This document shows, in pieces, positions 15,760 to 23,788 of a stretch of DNA of 64,000 bases; positions within the stretch are counted from its first letter, which is position 1; each line of letters opens with the position of its first letter. This stretch comes from Ovoidimarina sp039190895 (lineage in GTDB: Bacteria > Pseudomonadota > Alphaproteobacteria > Rhodobacterales > Rhodobacteraceae): assembly GCA_039190895.1 (NCBI GenBank), contig JBCCXY010000007.1:1-64000 (forward strand), in the 5' to 3' direction. The notes under the pieces were generated by a model, which saw only the letters and a program-made list of their open reading frames with translations, ran no database searches and was not told where the DNA came from. Both the position numbers and the translations under genes were made by a program.

Positions 15760-16065
15760 CTATCCGATCAGATCGGACACGGTGTTGAAATCTTCCCGGC
15801 CCTGCGCACGATCCCAATCCGGGCTCGTAAATACCGCGTCATCGCTGGGGATGTCGCCGCCAACCATATCGGCGACACTCTCAAGCGACAGGCCGCCGTC
15901 GATCAACAAATCGCGCGCGTGCTCCCCCATCAGGGTCGCGTCCATCGCGTCGACGTTGATCGATGCCGTCTCGTCGTCGGCATCCGCGTTGTAGGATAGG
16001 TCCGCCTGCGGGTCCTGCGCGATTGCTTCAATCCGCAGACCGTCTTCGTCCGTCTCGCTCGGCAT
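15760..16065 (-). CDS. Hypothetical small acidic protein in the T3SS cluster
   Basis: The 101-residue protein is strongly acidic (about one quarter Asp/Glu: YNADADDETASINVDAMDATLMGEHARDLLIDGG), with no signal peptide or membrane segment. The segment HARDLLIDGGLSLESVADMVGG could be a short helix-turn-helix-like stretch but is not diagnostic. A GGAGGG site precedes the start, supporting translation. It is the only minus-strand gene inside the cluster and is divergent from the GDPH-motif protein gene. Function unknown. Confidence 0.55.
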   Translation of the reverse strand: MPSETDEDGLRIEAIAQDPQADLSYNADADDETASINVDAMDATLMGEHARDLLIDGGLSLESVADMVGGDIPSDDAVFTSPDWDRAQGREDFNTVSDLIG

Positions 16066-16159
16066 GTCGTCCCTCCGGTGCGAACTTCCCGTCAGAATGC
16101 CGCCGATTTGCGAAGGCTATGTGAAGGGCCAACCACATTCCCAGTCGCTCAACAGCATT

Positions 16160-16198
16160 TTCGAAAACTGCATTTCATTTCACAGTTCCTTCGAAAAC
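16160..16198 (+). promoter_or_regulatory. Repeated TTCGAAAAC motif with inverted AACTG/CAGTT, candidate regulator site
   Basis: TTCGAAAAC occurs at 16160-16168 and 16190-16198 (30 bp apart), enclosing AACTG ... CAGTT and TTCATTTCACAGTT (16174-16187). The same TTCATTTCAC(A/G)GTT and a TTCGAAA lie upstream of the response regulator gene. It is 71 bases or more before the secreted-protein start, a sensible place for an activator. Confidence 0.4.
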
Positions 16199-16268
16199 CG
16201 CGCTTACCCCTGTCTGTGCTGGCGTCGAAATTACCCCCCGGCCACTTGGCGGGGCAGGAGCGGAAGTT

Positions 16269-17231
16269 ATGAGCGACATCCAATACAACACGGCCGAGAC
16301 CCTTCTCGCCAACACGCGTGCCGACGTGAACGCGCTGATGGGCGGGCCCGAGGCGGAATACGCCACCAGCGACGGCGGGTCTGGCGGCGACAATGGGCTG
16401 GCCGACATCCTCGAAGATCTCACGAAGCTTCTCCAGAGGCTGATCGACAAGCTGGGCGGCGATGAAGGCGGCAGCACCGGCGGTCCCGGCCATCCCGGAT
16501 GCTGGCACGGCGGCGGCAGCGACGAGGTGATTGCAGGCTCCGGCCGGATCTGGGGCGACCCCCACTTCATCGGCGAGGACGGCGGCAAGTTCGACGTACA
16601 GGGCCGCGACGGCGGCATCTATAACCTGCTCTCCGACCAGAACTTCCAGATGAACGGGCGCTTCGACGCCTGGGGCGGCGGTGGCGCCACCGTCGTGGGT
16701 CAGGTCGGCATCTCGGCCGGCTCGGACCAGATCGAGGTCAACAAGGACGGCACCGTGCTCGTCAACGGCGAAGAAGTCGGCGTAGGCGAACGCGTCGAAC
16801 TCGCCGACGGCGGCTACGTCCACAACTGCGGTAACGAAGTCACCGTCGAATCTGGCGAATGGAAGGTCGATTTCCAGATCAAACAAAGCAGCCGCGGCAA
16901 CTACATCAACATGGATGTCTCGACCGAGAACGCGAACTCGGACGGCGTGAAGCCACACGGCCTGCTGGGTCAGACCTTCGACGCCGATGACGACGCGCGG
17001 AACGGCGCGAAGGGCCGCGGCGCGCAGGGCGAAGGCGCGATTGACGGCGTGGTCACCGACTATGAGGTCGACGGCCTCTACGACCGCAACTTCACCGACT
17101 TCAACCAGTTCTTCGATGACGCCGAAGGCGGCGGCTACGACGCGGAACTGACCGAGATGATGGCGAAAGCCTTCGGTCTTATGGCGCAGTCGATGTTCCT
17201 GCTGATGGGTCAGCAGAACCAGGCGGCCTGA
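16269..17231 (+). CDS. Candidate T3SS-secreted protein with a GDPH (NopE/DUF1521 or VWD-like) domain
   Basis: The 320-residue protein has a polar N-terminus without a signal peptide, a Gly/Asp-rich helical stretch (residues 35-90, including DILEDLTKLLQRLIDKL), and then IWGDPHFIGEDGGKFDVQG (GDPH at 96-99), YNLLSDQNFQMNGRF, and a beta-rich domain to about residue 245 (HGLLGQTFDADDD). GDPH with this following pattern occurs in the autocleaving domain of rhizobial NopE effectors, cut between Asp and Pro, and in VWD domains. The C-terminus ends in a Met-rich helix (MMAKAFGLMAQSMFLLMG). Its place between sctU and the needle genes, plus the lack of an export signal, suggests T3SS export. Whether it cleaves itself is not visible. 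Confidence 0.6.
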   Translation: MSDIQYNTAETLLANTRADVNALMGGPEAEYATSDGGSGGDNGLADILEDLTKLLQRLIDKLGGDEGGSTGGPGHPGCWHGGGSDEVIAGSGRIWGDPHFIGEDGGKFDVQGRDGGIYNLLSDQNFQMNGRFDAWGGGGATVVGQVGISAGSDQIEVNKDGTVLVNGEEVGVGERVELADGGYVHNCGNEVTVESGEWKVDFQIKQSSRGNYINMDVSTENANSDGVKPHGLLGQTFDADDDARNGAKGRGAQGEGAIDGVVTDYEVDGLYDRNFTDFNQFFDDAEGGGYDAELTEMMAKAFGLMAQSMFLLMGQQNQAA

Positions 17232-17298
17232 TGATCTGACCGACCGCCGGGCCATCGCGGCCCGGCGCCACGGATCACAGATAGAAGGACATGGGCAC

Positions 17299-17601
17299 AT
17301 GATTGATTTCGATCCAACCACCGCCACCGTCGCCGACCTTGAAGCCATGCTCGCGCAGATCGGCACGATGGAGGCTCCGACAGGCGCGGGGGCCGACCAG
17401 CTTGCCGCCCTGATCGCCGAGATCGAGGGCATCCTCGCCGACGACGGCGGTGGTGGCCCGGTGACCTTCGGTGACGAAATCTTCGACTCACCCGAGGCGC
17501 AGGAACTGCTCGATCAGATGGCGGCGCTCGGGTTCAGCATGATGATGCAGTCGATGTCCGACACCATGAGCGAGGTTCAGAAAATCGCGCTTGAACTGTG
17601 A
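17299..17601 (+). CDS. Small acidic helical protein sharing a C-terminal motif with the GDPH protein
   Basis: The 100-residue protein has an acidic, Ala-rich N-terminal half (VADLEAMLAQIGTMEAP) and a C-terminal amphipathic helix ELLDQMAALGFSMMMQSMSD. That helix resembles the end of the preceding gene product (ELTEMMAKAFGLMAQSM), with matching LxxxMA, F and MxQSM positions. No signal peptide. An AAGGA site lies ahead of the start, 67 bases after the GDPH gene. It may be secreted or be a partner of the GDPH protein; the shared helix might bind a common chaperone. Confidence 0.5.
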   Translation: MIDFDPTTATVADLEAMLAQIGTMEAPTGAGADQLAALIAEIEGILADDGGGGPVTFGDEIFDSPEAQELLDQMAALGFSMMMQSMSDTMSEVQKIALEL

Positions 17602-17778
17602 TGCGTGGGATCGGCCCTGACCTGCCTTTCCCTCAAATATTGTTGGTAACCCGTTGAAGAGATGAGTTTTCGTTCCCGGCGCAATCTGAAGCTGTTGTCG
17701 CACAGCTTTCATGTTCCGGCTCAAAACTGGCGTTGAGGCAGATCCCCGGGATCGCTCGACCAGAGAAGGAAAGATCAG

Positions 17779-18018
17779 ATGTCAGATAAACCGATCCAGA
17801 TCGTGGAACTTGATCAGCGCTTGGCGAACGACCCTGACGGGACGGAACTCAAGCGTCTGACCGAGCGGCTTTTGGCAGGCAAAGGGAGAGTGGTCCGTGA
17901 AATGGACCGGGGTGTCAGCACTGAAGAATACGCCCGGCTGGCGTCTCTTTCCCAAGCTTATGACGCAGGCGTTGAAGCGCTGCCAAAGCTCTGGGCGTCT
18001 ATCAACCAACCCTCGTAA
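17779..18018 (+). CDS. T3SS needle co-chaperone, SctE/YscE/EscE-like
   Basis: The 79-residue protein has the pattern of YscE/EscE/SsaE co-chaperones: LDQRLANDPDGTELKRLTERLLAGKGRVVREMDRGVSTEEYARLASLSQAYDAGVEALPKLW, that is two helices with D-x-D-G, a central L-D/M-x-G turn and A-x-x-x-(A/G)-x-x-x-L-x-x-x-W. These proteins keep the needle subunit SctF from polymerising in the cytosol. A good AAGGAAAG site precedes the start. It is followed 23 bases later by the needle candidate and then by sctD. Confidence 0.7.
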   Translation: MSDKPIQIVELDQRLANDPDGTELKRLTERLLAGKGRVVREMDRGVSTEEYARLASLSQAYDAGVEALPKLWASINQPS

Positions 18019-18041
18019 CTGACCTAACACGGAGAACGACT

Positions 18042-18188
18042 ATGGCAGATGCACTTGGCCAGATGAAAGCGGCGTTTGCGGATGCTCAGGCGGCTCAGGC
18101 GGAGATCACCGTCGAGACGATGAAGCACCAGACGATCATGAAGACCCTCGAAGCCATGAAGAAGGCCTTCGAAGCAATCCGGGGCTAA
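18042..18188 (+). CDS. Candidate T3SS needle subunit (very short SctF)
   Basis: A 48-codon frame with a CGGAGAACGACT leader encodes an all-helical Ala/Met/Lys protein: MADALGQMKAAFADAQAAQA, then EITVETMKHQTIMKTLEAM, ending KKAFEAIRG. There is no Cys, Pro or Trp, and no signal peptide. Needle proteins are short helical hairpins whose C-terminal helix ends in a pattern like K-x-x-x-(A/x)-I. The slot directly after a YscE-like co-chaperone and before sctD is where sctF is expected, and no other needle gene was found. It is shorter than known needle subunits (about 70-85 residues), so this is a reasoned guess. Confidence 0.5.
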   Translation: MADALGQMKAAFADAQAAQAEITVETMKHQTIMKTLEAMKKAFEAIRG

Positions 18189-18256
18189 TCCCCTTCGCGG
18201 GGCGCGCGATGTCGCGCGCCCCGCAAACTCTGCTGCTGGATGTTGGGGGGTGCGCG

Positions 18257-19162
18257 ATGGCCGCACGTGGAAAACGCGACTACCTGCTCACGGTTCTGAC
18301 CGGCCCGAATGCCGGGGCTCAGCAGACATTGACGAAACGCCGTGTGACGCTTAGTGCGTCCGGCACGTCTGACTTTTATCTCGACGGGCTCGACGAAGGC
18401 GACGTGGAAATCACCGTCGCCAAGGATCGCGTCCGTGTCGCATCGGACCGCGGCGACGTCGCGCTGCACGGCAAGCCGCCGCCGCCCTCGGGACAGGCGC
18501 TGATCGCACAACTGCCCGCAACGTTCGACCTCGGCCACGTCGCGCAGATCAACATCAGCACATCGGGCGGCACAGCGTCCCGTGGGGCAGGGCGCCTCGT
18601 CGGCATCGCGGCGGTGCTCCTGCTGTTCGCAGGCGGAGGAGTCGCGCTCCAAAGCTCACTGGGGCAGGGGTTCATCACGGAAGTCGTGGCCTCAACACCC
18701 GACACCGTGACCTACACCCAGGCCCCCATCGCCACCACGGCGCCGGTAGAAGAAGAACCCGCGCGCCCGAAGGTCACCTTCGACGACGCCCGCACCGCGC
18801 TGGAAAACGCGGTCGAAAATGCCGGGCTCGACGGCCTCACCCTTCGCTCCGAAACCGGCGTGATCCGGGTCACCGGCACGATCAACAAAAGCCGCCTCGG
18901 CGCCTGGAACGAGATCCGCAAGGCGTATGACAGCCAGTTCGGCCTCATCGGCCCGCTGCTGGTCAACATCACCGAAGAGAGCGACGCACCGCCCCTTGCC
19001 GTCGCCTCCGTCTGGCTGGGCGAAAACCCCCAGATCACCACCCGCGACGGCACCGTGATGGGCATCGGTGACGGCACCGAAAGCGGCTGGAAGCTTTCGG
19101 TGATCGAAGCCACCTCGGTCAAGCTGACGCGCGGTCGCCAGACCATCGTCATCGAGTTCTAG
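18257..19162 (+). CDS. sctD: T3SS inner-membrane ring protein SctD
   Basis: The 301-residue protein has a cytosolic FHA-like domain (residues about 5-90: KRDYLLTVLTGPNAGAQQTLTKRRVTLSASGTSDFYL), one transmembrane helix (about 117-138, LVGIAAVLLLFAGGGVAL), and a periplasmic part with a BON-like ring module (ARTALENAVENAGLDGLTLRSETGVIRVTGTINKSRLGAW) and a last WLGENPQITTRDGTVMGIGDGTESGWKLSVI domain. This is the SctD/YscD layout, somewhat short in the periplasm. The ATG at 18257 follows a run of six G at proper spacing; an in-frame ATG 48 bases earlier is possible. Confidence 0.9.
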   Translation: MAARGKRDYLLTVLTGPNAGAQQTLTKRRVTLSASGTSDFYLDGLDEGDVEITVAKDRVRVASDRGDVALHGKPPPPSGQALIAQLPATFDLGHVAQINISTSGGTASRGAGRLVGIAAVLLLFAGGGVALQSSLGQGFITEVVASTPDTVTYTQAPIATTAPVEEEPARPKVTFDDARTALENAVENAGLDGLTLRSETGVIRVTGTINKSRLGAWNEIRKAYDSQFGLIGPLLVNITEESDAPPLAVASVWLGENPQITTRDGTVMGIGDGTESGWKLSVIEATSVKLTRGRQTIVIEF

Positions 19163-19165
19163 GCC

Positions 19166-19534
19166 ATGGCCGCCCGCCAACTCTCGCCGGTCGGACAAGA
19201 TCTGCGCACCGACCCCATCCGCGCCATTGCCGAGGCCGACCTCCAGTCGCGCCCGCCCGGCACACCCACCGATGTCCCGGTTATCGACACCGGCCCCGAC
19301 CTTGTCGAACCCTCCCGCCCGCTCGCGCCGCAGGGCATGGCTGGGCTCGTGGATGAGGCGCTGGGCTCCGTCAAACTGCCGACGCTGCTCGAACTCGCCA
19401 ACGCGCTGGAGGACATGGCAGGCTACACCAGCCGCCTTGCCGACATCGACCCCGCGATGGCCGAAGTTGCTCAGGCCGTCCTGTCCGACGAGCAGGCCAA
19501 AGTCCTCCGCTACGTGGACCTGCGCGACAGATGA
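19166..19534 (+). CDS. Hypothetical T3SS-operon protein
   Basis: The 122-residue protein lies between sctD and the TPR/sctG-like gene, overlapping the latter by ATGA. The first half is Pro-rich and extended (DLVEPSRPLAPQGMAG), the second half helical: VDEALGSVKLPTLLELANALEDMAGYTSRLADIDPAMAEVAQAVLSDEQAKVLRYVDLRDR. No signal or TM segment. Possible roles suggested by size and place are a small cytosolic partner or a shortened gatekeeper; no family signature supports either. Confidence 0.6.
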   Translation: MAARQLSPVGQDLRTDPIRAIAEADLQSRPPGTPTDVPVIDTGPDLVEPSRPLAPQGMAGLVDEALGSVKLPTLLELANALEDMAGYTSRLADIDPAMAEVAQAVLSDEQAKVLRYVDLRDR

Positions 19535-19902
19535 ACCAGATGACCCCCCTCTCGCAGTCGGACAAACCCGACCGCCGCTCCGCAGAGGTCATCGCAGGCC
19601 TCGCCACCCTTTACTTCCGCTATAACGACCCGGCTCGCGCGTTGGTCCTTGGCATTGCCGCCATGAAGTCCGGCGCCGCAGGCCCCCGCACCGCGCTCCT
19701 CGTCGCGTCTTGCTTTCTGAAAACCGGCGATGCCGAACAGGCCGCCGCCGCCTTGGAGCCGCTGGAGGACGTCGACCTCACCCAACAGGAAGCCGCGGCC
19801 TACAAGTACCTGAAAGCAAAGGTCGCCTTCCGCCTGTCCGACCCCGACACGGCCCGCGCCCTGCTGGCGGAAGCCGCCCAAATCGCGGACACCGCGCAAT
19901 GA
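19531..19902 (+). CDS. T3SS TPR chaperone (SctG/YscG-like)
   Basis: The 123-residue protein holds about three TPR-like helix pairs: RSAEVIAGLATLYFRYNDPARALVLGIAAMKSGAAGPRTALLVASCFLKTGDAEQAAAALEPLEDVDLTQQEAAAYKYLKAKVAF. Size and pattern match YscG/SctG needle chaperones, and a TPR protein also neighbours rhcV in rhizobial clusters. The stop overlaps the sctV start (ATGA). It probably pairs with the YscE-like protein to hold the needle subunit (inference). Confidence 0.7.
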   Translation: MNQMTPLSQSDKPDRRSAEVIAGLATLYFRYNDPARALVLGIAAMKSGAAGPRTALLVASCFLKTGDAEQAAAALEPLEDVDLTQQEAAAYKYLKAKVAFRLSDPDTARALLAEAAQIADTAQ

Positions 19903-21953
19903 CCATGCTCGCCGCCCTTGGCCGCAAACTCGCCCTGCGCCAGGACCTCGCGCTGGTCCTCTTGCTGCTGATGACGATCTTCATGATCATCCTGCCGCTG
20001 CCGACCTGGCTGATCGACCTGCTGATCGGCGTGAACCTCAGCCTCGTGCTGCTGGTCCTCGTCGTCACCGTCTACCTCAAGACGCCCACGGCGTTCTCGA
20101 CCCTCCCAGCCGTCCTGCTGTTCTCAACCCTCTTCCGCCTCGCCATCTCGATCTCCACCACCCGGATGATCCTCGTGCAGGCCGACGCGGGCCGCATTGT
20201 CGAAACCTTCGGCGAATTCGTCCTCTCGGGCTCCCTCATCGTCGGCCTCGTGGTGTTCCTCATCATCACCGTCGTCCAGTTCGTCGTGATCACCAAGGGC
20301 TCCGAACGCGTCGCCGAAGTCTCCGCCCGCTTCTCCCTCGACGCCCTGCCGGGCCGCCAGATGTCCATCGACAGCGACATGCGCGCGGGCGAAATCAACA
20401 TGGCCGAGGCCAAACGCCGCCGCGCCGACCTGCAACTCGCCTCCGAATTCTACGGCTCCATGGACGGCGCCATGAAGTTCGTGAAAGGAGACGCCATCGC
20501 GGGCCTGATCATCATCGCGGTGAACATCCTCGGCGGCATCGCCGTGGGCGTCGGCCAGAACGGCATGGACTTCGGCGCCGCCGTCGGGCGCTATTCGGTG
20601 CTGACCGTGGGCGACGGCCTCGTCAGCCAGATCCCGGCGCTGCTGATGGCCATCAGCTCCGGCATTGTGATCACCCGGATCACCAACGACGAAAGCACCG
20701 ATCTTGGCCGCGACATCGCCGCCCAGATGTCGGCAAGCCCAAAGGCCCTGCTGATCGCGTCCGGCGTCCTCGTCCTCTTCAGCCTGATCCCCGGCTTCCC
20801 GATGCTGACGTTCCTGGCGCTGGCGACGTTCTTCGCCATCGTCGGCGGCTTCGCCCACGTCGCCGCGACGCGCAAGTCGGAGACGGGCCCGCAGGGGCCG
20901 GCGACGGCCGCCGAGCTGAGGCAAGACCTCCTCCTCGCCCCCATGGCCCCCGTCCACGTTGGCATCGGCCCGGGTCTCGCCGCCGTCCTCGACCGCAATG
21001 CCTTCCGGGGCGAAGCGCTGTCTGAACGCAGCCGCCTCTTCGACCAGATCGGCGTCCCGTTCCCGCCCGTCGTACTGGTGGATGAACCCGACGCCCCCGA
21101 CAGCCAATGGCGCCTCATCATCGAAGGCGTCCCCGTCACAGAGGGCACCCTGCCGCTCGGCAAACTCCGCGTCACGGATGACCCGGAGGCCGCCGAAATC
21201 CTCTCCGTCCCCCTCGACGAAATCGAGCTTTCCCAGACCCTGCAACGCACCCACTGGGCCGGCGCGGCGCACGGCCCGCTGCTGGCGAAAAACGGCGTCG
21301 CGACCCAATCGCTCGAAGCCACCCTCGCCATGCTCGTCGGCCAACGCCTCCCGAAACACGCCTCCGAATTCCTCGGCGTGCACGAGGCGAACTCCATCCT
21401 CACTTCCATGGAAGCCCGCTACGACGACCTCGTTGGTGAAGCGCAAAAGGCCCTCCCGCTCCAGAAAATCGCCATGGTCATGCGCCGCCTCGTGGAAGAG
21501 GAAGTCCCCATCCGCAACATGCGCATCGTCCTCGAAACCGTCGTCGAATGGGGCGCGCGCGAGAAAGACCCCGACATCCTCGCCGAATACGTCCGCGCCG
21601 CACTGTCCCGCCAGATCAGCCACAAATACGCTGACGGCGACCGCTTCATCCCGGCCTTCGTCGTCGAAAGCGATGTCGAAGACACCATCCGCAACGCCCT
21701 GCGCCAATCCAGCGCGGGCACGTTCCTGTCTATGGAAGCCCAGCAATCCCGCGCGCTGCTCGCCAACATCAAAAAGGCGGTCGGAGACCTCGCCGGACAC
21801 GCCTCCATGCCTGTCTTTTTGGCAACAATGGACACAAGACGTCACCTCAAACGGTTTCTTTCCGACCACGAGGTGGAATGCCCCGTGTTATCCCATAAAG
21901 AGATAGCGACCAGCTATAAGGTCCAACCGCTCTCTATGGTCTCAATGCGATGA
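19899..21953 (+). CDS. sctV: T3SS major export apparatus protein SctV
   Basis: The 684-residue protein has about eight N-terminal TM helices (residues 1-340) with the FHIPEP-family hallmark TLFRLAISISTTRMILVQADAGRIVETFGEFV and the conserved loop SLDALPGRQMSIDSDMRAGEINMAEAKRRRADLQLASEFYGSMDGAMKFVKGDAIAG. The cytosolic ring part (about 370-684) carries VAAVLDRN-like LAAVLDRNAF and VPIRNMRIVLETVVEWGAREKDPDILAEYVRAALSRQI. It forms the nonameric gate for substrates. Start taken at the ATG overlapping the upstream stop (MTMLAALGRKLALRQD). Confidence 0.97.
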   Translation: MTMLAALGRKLALRQDLALVLLLLMTIFMIILPLPTWLIDLLIGVNLSLVLLVLVVTVYLKTPTAFSTLPAVLLFSTLFRLAISISTTRMILVQADAGRIVETFGEFVLSGSLIVGLVVFLIITVVQFVVITKGSERVAEVSARFSLDALPGRQMSIDSDMRAGEINMAEAKRRRADLQLASEFYGSMDGAMKFVKGDAIAGLIIIAVNILGGIAVGVGQNGMDFGAAVGRYSVLTVGDGLVSQIPALLMAISSGIVITRITNDESTDLGRDIAAQMSASPKALLIASGVLVLFSLIPGFPMLTFLALATFFAIVGGFAHVAATRKSETGPQGPATAAELRQDLLLAPMAPVHVGIGPGLAAVLDRNAFRGEALSERSRLFDQIGVPFPPVVLVDEPDAPDSQWRLIIEGVPVTEGTLPLGKLRVTDDPEAAEILSVPLDEIELSQTLQRTHWAGAAHGPLLAKNGVATQSLEATLAMLVGQRLPKHASEFLGVHEANSILTSMEARYDDLVGEAQKALPLQKIAMVMRRLVEEEVPIRNMRIVLETVVEWGAREKDPDILAEYVRAALSRQISHKYADGDRFIPAFVVESDVEDTIRNALRQSSAGTFLSMEAQQSRALLANIKKAVGDLAGHASMPVFLATMDTRRHLKRFLSDHEVECPVLSHKEIATSYKVQPLSMVSMR

Positions 21954-23209
21954 AATTGCTGATAAGAACGCTTCTCGGCCTATCCCTGATCCTCACAACC
22001 CTTCCGGCCATTTCGCAATCCGCGAACCGATCTCTGGTTGAAGGAACCGGGCAGGTCGTGACCCTGTCGCGCCCCGCATCCTCGATCTTCGTGGGCGACC
22101 CGGGCGTCGCCGATGTCCGCGTTGTGTCCGGAACCGCCCTGTTCCTCGCAGGCATCTCCCCGGGCACCACCAACGTCTTCGCGCTCGACTTCGAAGATCA
22201 ACTCATCGCCAGCTACACCGTTCGCGTCGTCGCCGACAACGCCGAAGCCCGCGCCACCATCGGCTCTGCCGTGCCCAACGGCTCCATCCAGATCCGCTCC
22301 AACGAAGGCGCCGCCATCCTGCGCGGGCGCGCCAACAGCCTGAATGAGGCGCTGGCCGCCCTCGACGCCCGCCGCTCCCTCGAAGCCAACGATCGCCTCG
22401 TCGTGGATCGCACCACGATCAAGAACGGCACGCAGGTCTCGCTGAAGGTGCGCTTCGTCGAAGCCTCCCGATCCGACCTGCGCCAACTGGGCTTCGACCT
22501 CTCGGCCCTCGGCTCCGTCAACGGCAACCCCCTGCGATTGCTGACGGGAGACGGCATCGCCGCCGACTTCCTTAACGGCACAACGGGGCTTGGCGGCAAC
22601 GGCCTCCGCGCCGGGGTCCGCACCAGCGATGTCGACGCGGTGCTCTCGGCGCTGGACGAACGCGGCGTCGTTGAAATCCTCTCCGAACCCACGCTCACCA
22701 CCACCTCTGGCCGCCGCGCCAACTTCCGCGCAGGCGGCGAATTCGGCTTCCCCGTCCCGCAAGGCGACGGCGTCATCGGCGTGGAGTACCGGGAGTTCGG
22801 CGTCTCGCTCGACTTCCTCCCCACCGTCCTGCCCAACAACCGCATCGCCCTCGAAGTCTCGCCCGAGGTCAGCTTCATCGACCCCGAGATCGGCGTCGAC
22901 GTCGACGGCTTCGTCACCCCCAGCCTCTCCGTCCGCCGGGCCGAGACGACGGTCGAGGTCGGCAGTGGCCAGACCTTCGCCATCGCCGGGCTCTACGAAC
23001 AGTTCGAATCCGACAGCAATCGCGGCGTCCCGGGCCTCAGCAACGCGCCGGTCGTCGGCCGCCTCTTCGGCCGCGAAACCCGCCGTCGGGACGAACGCGA
23101 GCTGGTGATCTTCATCACCCCCTTCCTCGCCGAAGCGAGCGACATTGCCGAGCCCAATCGCCCGGACAAACCCAAACTCGTCGACAGCGTGGGGTTCATC
23201 GTCAAATGA
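21950..23209 (+). CDS. CpaC/RcpA (Tad)-type secretin serving the T3SS, RhcC2-like
   Basis: The 419-residue protein has a signal peptide (residues 1-24), a pilus-secretin N-terminal domain (NRSLVEGTGQVVTLSRPASSIFVGDPGVADVRVVSGTALFLAGISPGTTNVFALD), a BON-like segment (GSIQIRSNEGAAILRGRANSLNEALAALDARRSL), and a secretin domain (VDAVLSALDERGVVEILSEPTLTTTSGRRANFRAGGEFGFPVPQGDG ... EYREFGVSLDFLPTVLPNNRIALEVSPEVSFID ... GVPGLSNAPVVGRLFG ... LVIFITPFL). This is the CpaC layout of Tad pili rather than the YscC layout. Its start overlaps the sctV stop, so it belongs to the T3SS. The missing N0-N1 part is the separate gene at 5074-5727. Confidence 0.88.
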   Translation: MKLLIRTLLGLSLILTTLPAISQSANRSLVEGTGQVVTLSRPASSIFVGDPGVADVRVVSGTALFLAGISPGTTNVFALDFEDQLIASYTVRVVADNAEARATIGSAVPNGSIQIRSNEGAAILRGRANSLNEALAALDARRSLEANDRLVVDRTTIKNGTQVSLKVRFVEASRSDLRQLGFDLSALGSVNGNPLRLLTGDGIAADFLNGTTGLGGNGLRAGVRTSDVDAVLSALDERGVVEILSEPTLTTTSGRRANFRAGGEFGFPVPQGDGVIGVEYREFGVSLDFLPTVLPNNRIALEVSPEVSFIDPEIGVDVDGFVTPSLSVRRAETTVEVGSGQTFAIAGLYEQFESDSNRGVPGLSNAPVVGRLFGRETRRRDERELVIFITPFLAEASDIAEPNRPDKPKLVDSVGFIVK

Positions 23210-23616
23210 AGAAAGGCATCGCCCTCGTCCTCCTTCCGCTCGCCCTCACGGCCTGCGAAGCACCCGCCCCGGAAGAGCGTCTGAGCATCATGACCCGCTC
23301 CACCGAGCCGCTCTATCAGAAGCGCGCCGACGGCAAGATCGCCGCGTCAAGCTGCCTCGCCCGAACACCCGCAAGCTACGGCAACGTGCCCTCGGCCTGC
23401 ACCATCGACACGATCACCGCCCAACAGGTCGCGAACCCCCACGACCTCGTCCACCCGCACCCCCCGGGCCCGGCCCCGGCCTACCCCCGTGCAGCGGCGG
23501 CCTATGAATACATATACGGCGAAATGCCCAACGATGCCGCCGCGGAAGACCCGCAACCCGGCATCCTCATACCCGTCGAACCCGACCCCGCCGCTGCCGA
23601 AGACGACGCCGGCTAG
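23206..23616 (+). CDS. CpaD-like small lipoprotein
   Basis: The 136-residue protein has a lipoprotein signal (LALTAC, Cys17). Residues about 48-85 read SSCLARTPASYGNVPSACTIDTITAQQVANPHDLVHP, resembling the C-terminal signature of CpaD pilus lipoproteins (Cys ... NFGCA-x-x-x-N-x-A-x-x-V-x-(N/D)-P-x-D-L), although the N-terminal CpaD domain is missing. The end is acidic and Pro-rich. It overlaps the CpaC-type secretin gene by ATGA. It is likely an outer-membrane partner or pilotin of that secretin (inference). Confidence 0.7.
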   Translation: MKKGIALVLLPLALTACEAPAPEERLSIMTRSTEPLYQKRADGKIAASSCLARTPASYGNVPSACTIDTITAQQVANPHDLVHPHPPGPAPAYPRAAAAYEYIYGEMPNDAAAEDPQPGILIPVEPDPAAAEDDAG

Positions 23617-23635
23617 CCCCGCGCCACGCCCTGTC

Positions 23636-23672
23636 TTCACCTGGCTGGAAAATACCTCCCCCGGAGGGCCGC
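23636..23672 (+). repeat. 37-bp dispersed repeat, copy 1
   Basis: Begins TTCACCTGGCTGGAAAATAC and continues with CTCCCCCGGAGGGCC. An inverted copy lies at 61198-61234. It follows the lipoprotein stop by 19 bases. CCTCC/GGAGG can pair around CCC, a possible weak 3' hairpin. Confidence 0.7.
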
Positions 23673-23715
23673 TCTCCTCCCGAGCGGACCGTCCGGCACA
23701 AATGTGCATCGCCCT

Positions 23716-23733
23716 TCAAACAGCGTTCAAACT
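23716..23733 (+). promoter_or_regulatory. Two TTCAAAC direct repeats 11 bp apart upstream of the toxin gene
   Basis: TTCAAAC at 23716-23722 and 23727-23733, followed by TTCACAGGT. One-helical-turn spacing and the similarity to the TTCGAAA/TTCATTTCACAGTT elements at 4.0 and 16.2 kb make a T3SS-linked activator site possible. Confidence 0.3.
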
Positions 23734-23788
23734 TCACAGGTAAGCTCACCACTGCTGGCGACTCCGACTTGAAGCGGAGAGCACTAAT

